Source: Oleiharenicola lentus
Lineage (GTDB): Bacteria > Verrucomicrobiota > Verrucomicrobiia > Opitutales > Opitutaceae
Direction: 5' to 3'
DNA length: 64,000 bases
NCBI RefSeq assembly: GCF_004118375.1
Contig: NZ_SDHX01000001.1
Span: forward strand, 1,491,693-1,555,692
The notes beneath the pieces were generated by a model. It worked only from the letters and a program-made list of their open reading frames with translations, made no database searches and was not told where the DNA came from. Below are positions 63,063 through 64,000 of the stretch, piece by piece. Position 1 is the stretch's first letter, and the number at the start of each line of letters is the position of its first letter. Position numbers and translations under genes: made by a program.

Positions 63063-64000
63063 ATGAAGCCTGTTCGAGTTCTGCTGGTTTTGTCAGGAGT
63101 GGTGCTGGGGTTCTCCGCCTTGGCAGTGGGGTTGGCGCTGACCCCTGCGGTCCAGCGTTGGGCCGTGTTGCGCGCCTTGCAGGACCGGCCGGAACTCAAG
63201 GTGGAGCTCGCCACGGTTTCGGCCGGATTTTCCGGCGCCACGGTCACCGGCTTCAAGGCGGTGCACCAAGGCTTGCCCGTCCGCTTCGAGCGACTGGAGG
63301 CGGACTTTTCACCGTTGGCCTACCTCTTGGGCGGGCACCTGCGCATCAGCCGGCTCACGGTCACGGGTCTGGAGGTGGATGCCAGCGGTGTTTCCCGGAC
63401 CAAGGCTGAGGCCGCCGCCGCTGGCGCGCCCGCGGCTGCGCCGGGTCTGTTGGCCCGGGTGCAGCTGCCCTTTGATCTCACGCTGGGCGATATCCGGGTT
63501 GAGGGACGCGCCTTGCTCCCGGCCGACCCTGGGCAGGCGCCTGTGGAAGCGACCTACACGATCACCGGCGGCAAGTTCTCCGCCGGACAGGAAGGCCAGC
63601 TGCAGCTCGATGCGCGGCTGCGTCACCCTTCGGCCAAGGCCGGCGTCAATTCGCTGCAGGCCCAGGCCGCGCTGCGCGCCACGCTCACCCCGCAGCGGCG
63701 TTTTACGAAGGTCGGCCTGACGACCCTCGTGGACGCCGAGGGCCCCGCGCTCACGGGCACCAGCCAGCTCAAGGTCGGCGCCGAGGTTTACCAATCCTCC
63801 ACCGGTGAAAACTACGAGGTGACGGTGAGCACGCTGCTCCAGGGGCAGGCGGAAAACGCGCTGATCGTCCGCGCCCTGTTGCCGGCGGGCACGCAGCGCT
63901 ACGAAGGGGAGTGGGCGCTCAAGGCCCGCACCGCCCAGCTGGAGCCATTCGCGTTGGGCAGCAAGTTGCCCGATTTCGACGCCACGGGTGACGGTCGTTT
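63063..64000 (+). CDS. AsmA/TamB-like large exported protein, N-terminal part (cut by window edge)
   Basis: 312 codons are visible without a stop, running off the right edge. A signal anchor (RVLLVLSGVVLGFSALAVGL) is followed by LTPAVQRWAVLRALQDRPEL and then beta-rich, repeat-like segments: LEADFSPLAYLLGGHLRISR, LTVTGLEVDASGVSRTK and FDLTLGDIRVEGRALLP. This pattern, an anchor then long beta-strand repeats with motifs of the LRISRLTVTGLEVD type, is that of AsmA/TamB-family proteins, which span the periplasm and help lipid or outer-membrane protein transport. The name rests on style only. Confidence 0.65.
   Translation, partial: MKPVRVLLVLSGVVLGFSALAVGLALTPAVQRWAVLRALQDRPELKVELATVSAGFSGATVTGFKAVHQGLPVRFERLEADFSPLAYLLGGHLRISRLTVTGLEVDASGVSRTKAEAAAAGAPAAAPGLLARVQLPFDLTLGDIRVEGRALLPADPGQAPVEATYTITGGKFSAGQEGQLQLDARLRHPSAKAGVNSLQAQAALRATLTPQRRFTKVGLTTLVDAEGPALTGTSQLKVGAEVYQSSTGENYEVTVSTLLQGQAENALIVRALLPAGTQRYEGEWALKARTAQLEPFALGSKLPDFDATGDGR

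Overview
The window is a piece of a GC-rich bacterial chromosome, most likely from Verrucomicrobiota, class Opitutia, probably Opitutaceae. This rests on gene content, not on a database search: a Minf_1886-family protein, two autotransporter-repeat proteins with PEP-CTERM tails, exported enzymes with twin-arginine signals, weak or absent Shine-Dalgarno sequences, and multiheme porin-cytochrome genes of a kind reported from freshwater Verrucomicrobia. There is no rRNA, phage, IS element or CRISPR array.

Layout. 1-5340: start of an ExbB/TolQ-type channel gene, three tRNAs (Lys, Thr, Gln), then rpmI-rplT-pheS-pheT. 5413-11020: gatCAB (Asp/Glu-tRNA amidotransferase) bracketed by three paralogous PilZ-domain genes on the other strand. 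11103-18290: exported superoxide dismutase, thioredoxin-like ferredoxin, Fur, Minf_1886 protein, an M16 peptidase and small periplasmic proteins. 18305-23670: a hicAB pair whose hicA is frameshifted, pyrR-pyrB-pyrC and a hybrid histidine kinase. 23730-28394: a dead GIY-YIG gene, tRNA-Val, recN, an aminotransferase and an exported sugar-isomerase-like protein.

28665-39122 is the most interesting region: a set of multiheme cytochromes that looks like a complete inner-membrane-to-outer-membrane electron conduit. It has an MtrA/DmsE-like octaheme lipoprotein, an MtrB/PioB-like beta-barrel, a small cytochrome c, an ImcH-like NapC/NirT heptaheme protein with three membrane helices, and two CbcL-like fusions of a 13- or 11-heme domain to a membrane cytochrome b. 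Together they carry 40 predicted covalent haem sites. A ParE-type toxin-antitoxin pair sits between the two CbcL-like genes. The System II haem-ligation genes (ccsA, resB) follow 1.5 kb downstream. The likely route is quinol to ImcH-like or CbcL-like protein, then small cytochrome, then the MtrA/MtrB-like conduit and an acceptor outside the cell; no outer-surface terminal cytochrome is encoded here.

44714-64000: the 5-oxoprolinase genes pxpBCA, two autotransporter/PEP-CTERM proteins, ychF, rpsP-trmD-rplS (without rimM between them), transketolase, a MarR regulator heading an RND efflux operon (adaptor, pump, TolC-like channel), and the start of a large AsmA/TamB-like protein. Intergenic spaces carry many short dispersed inverted repeats of several families.
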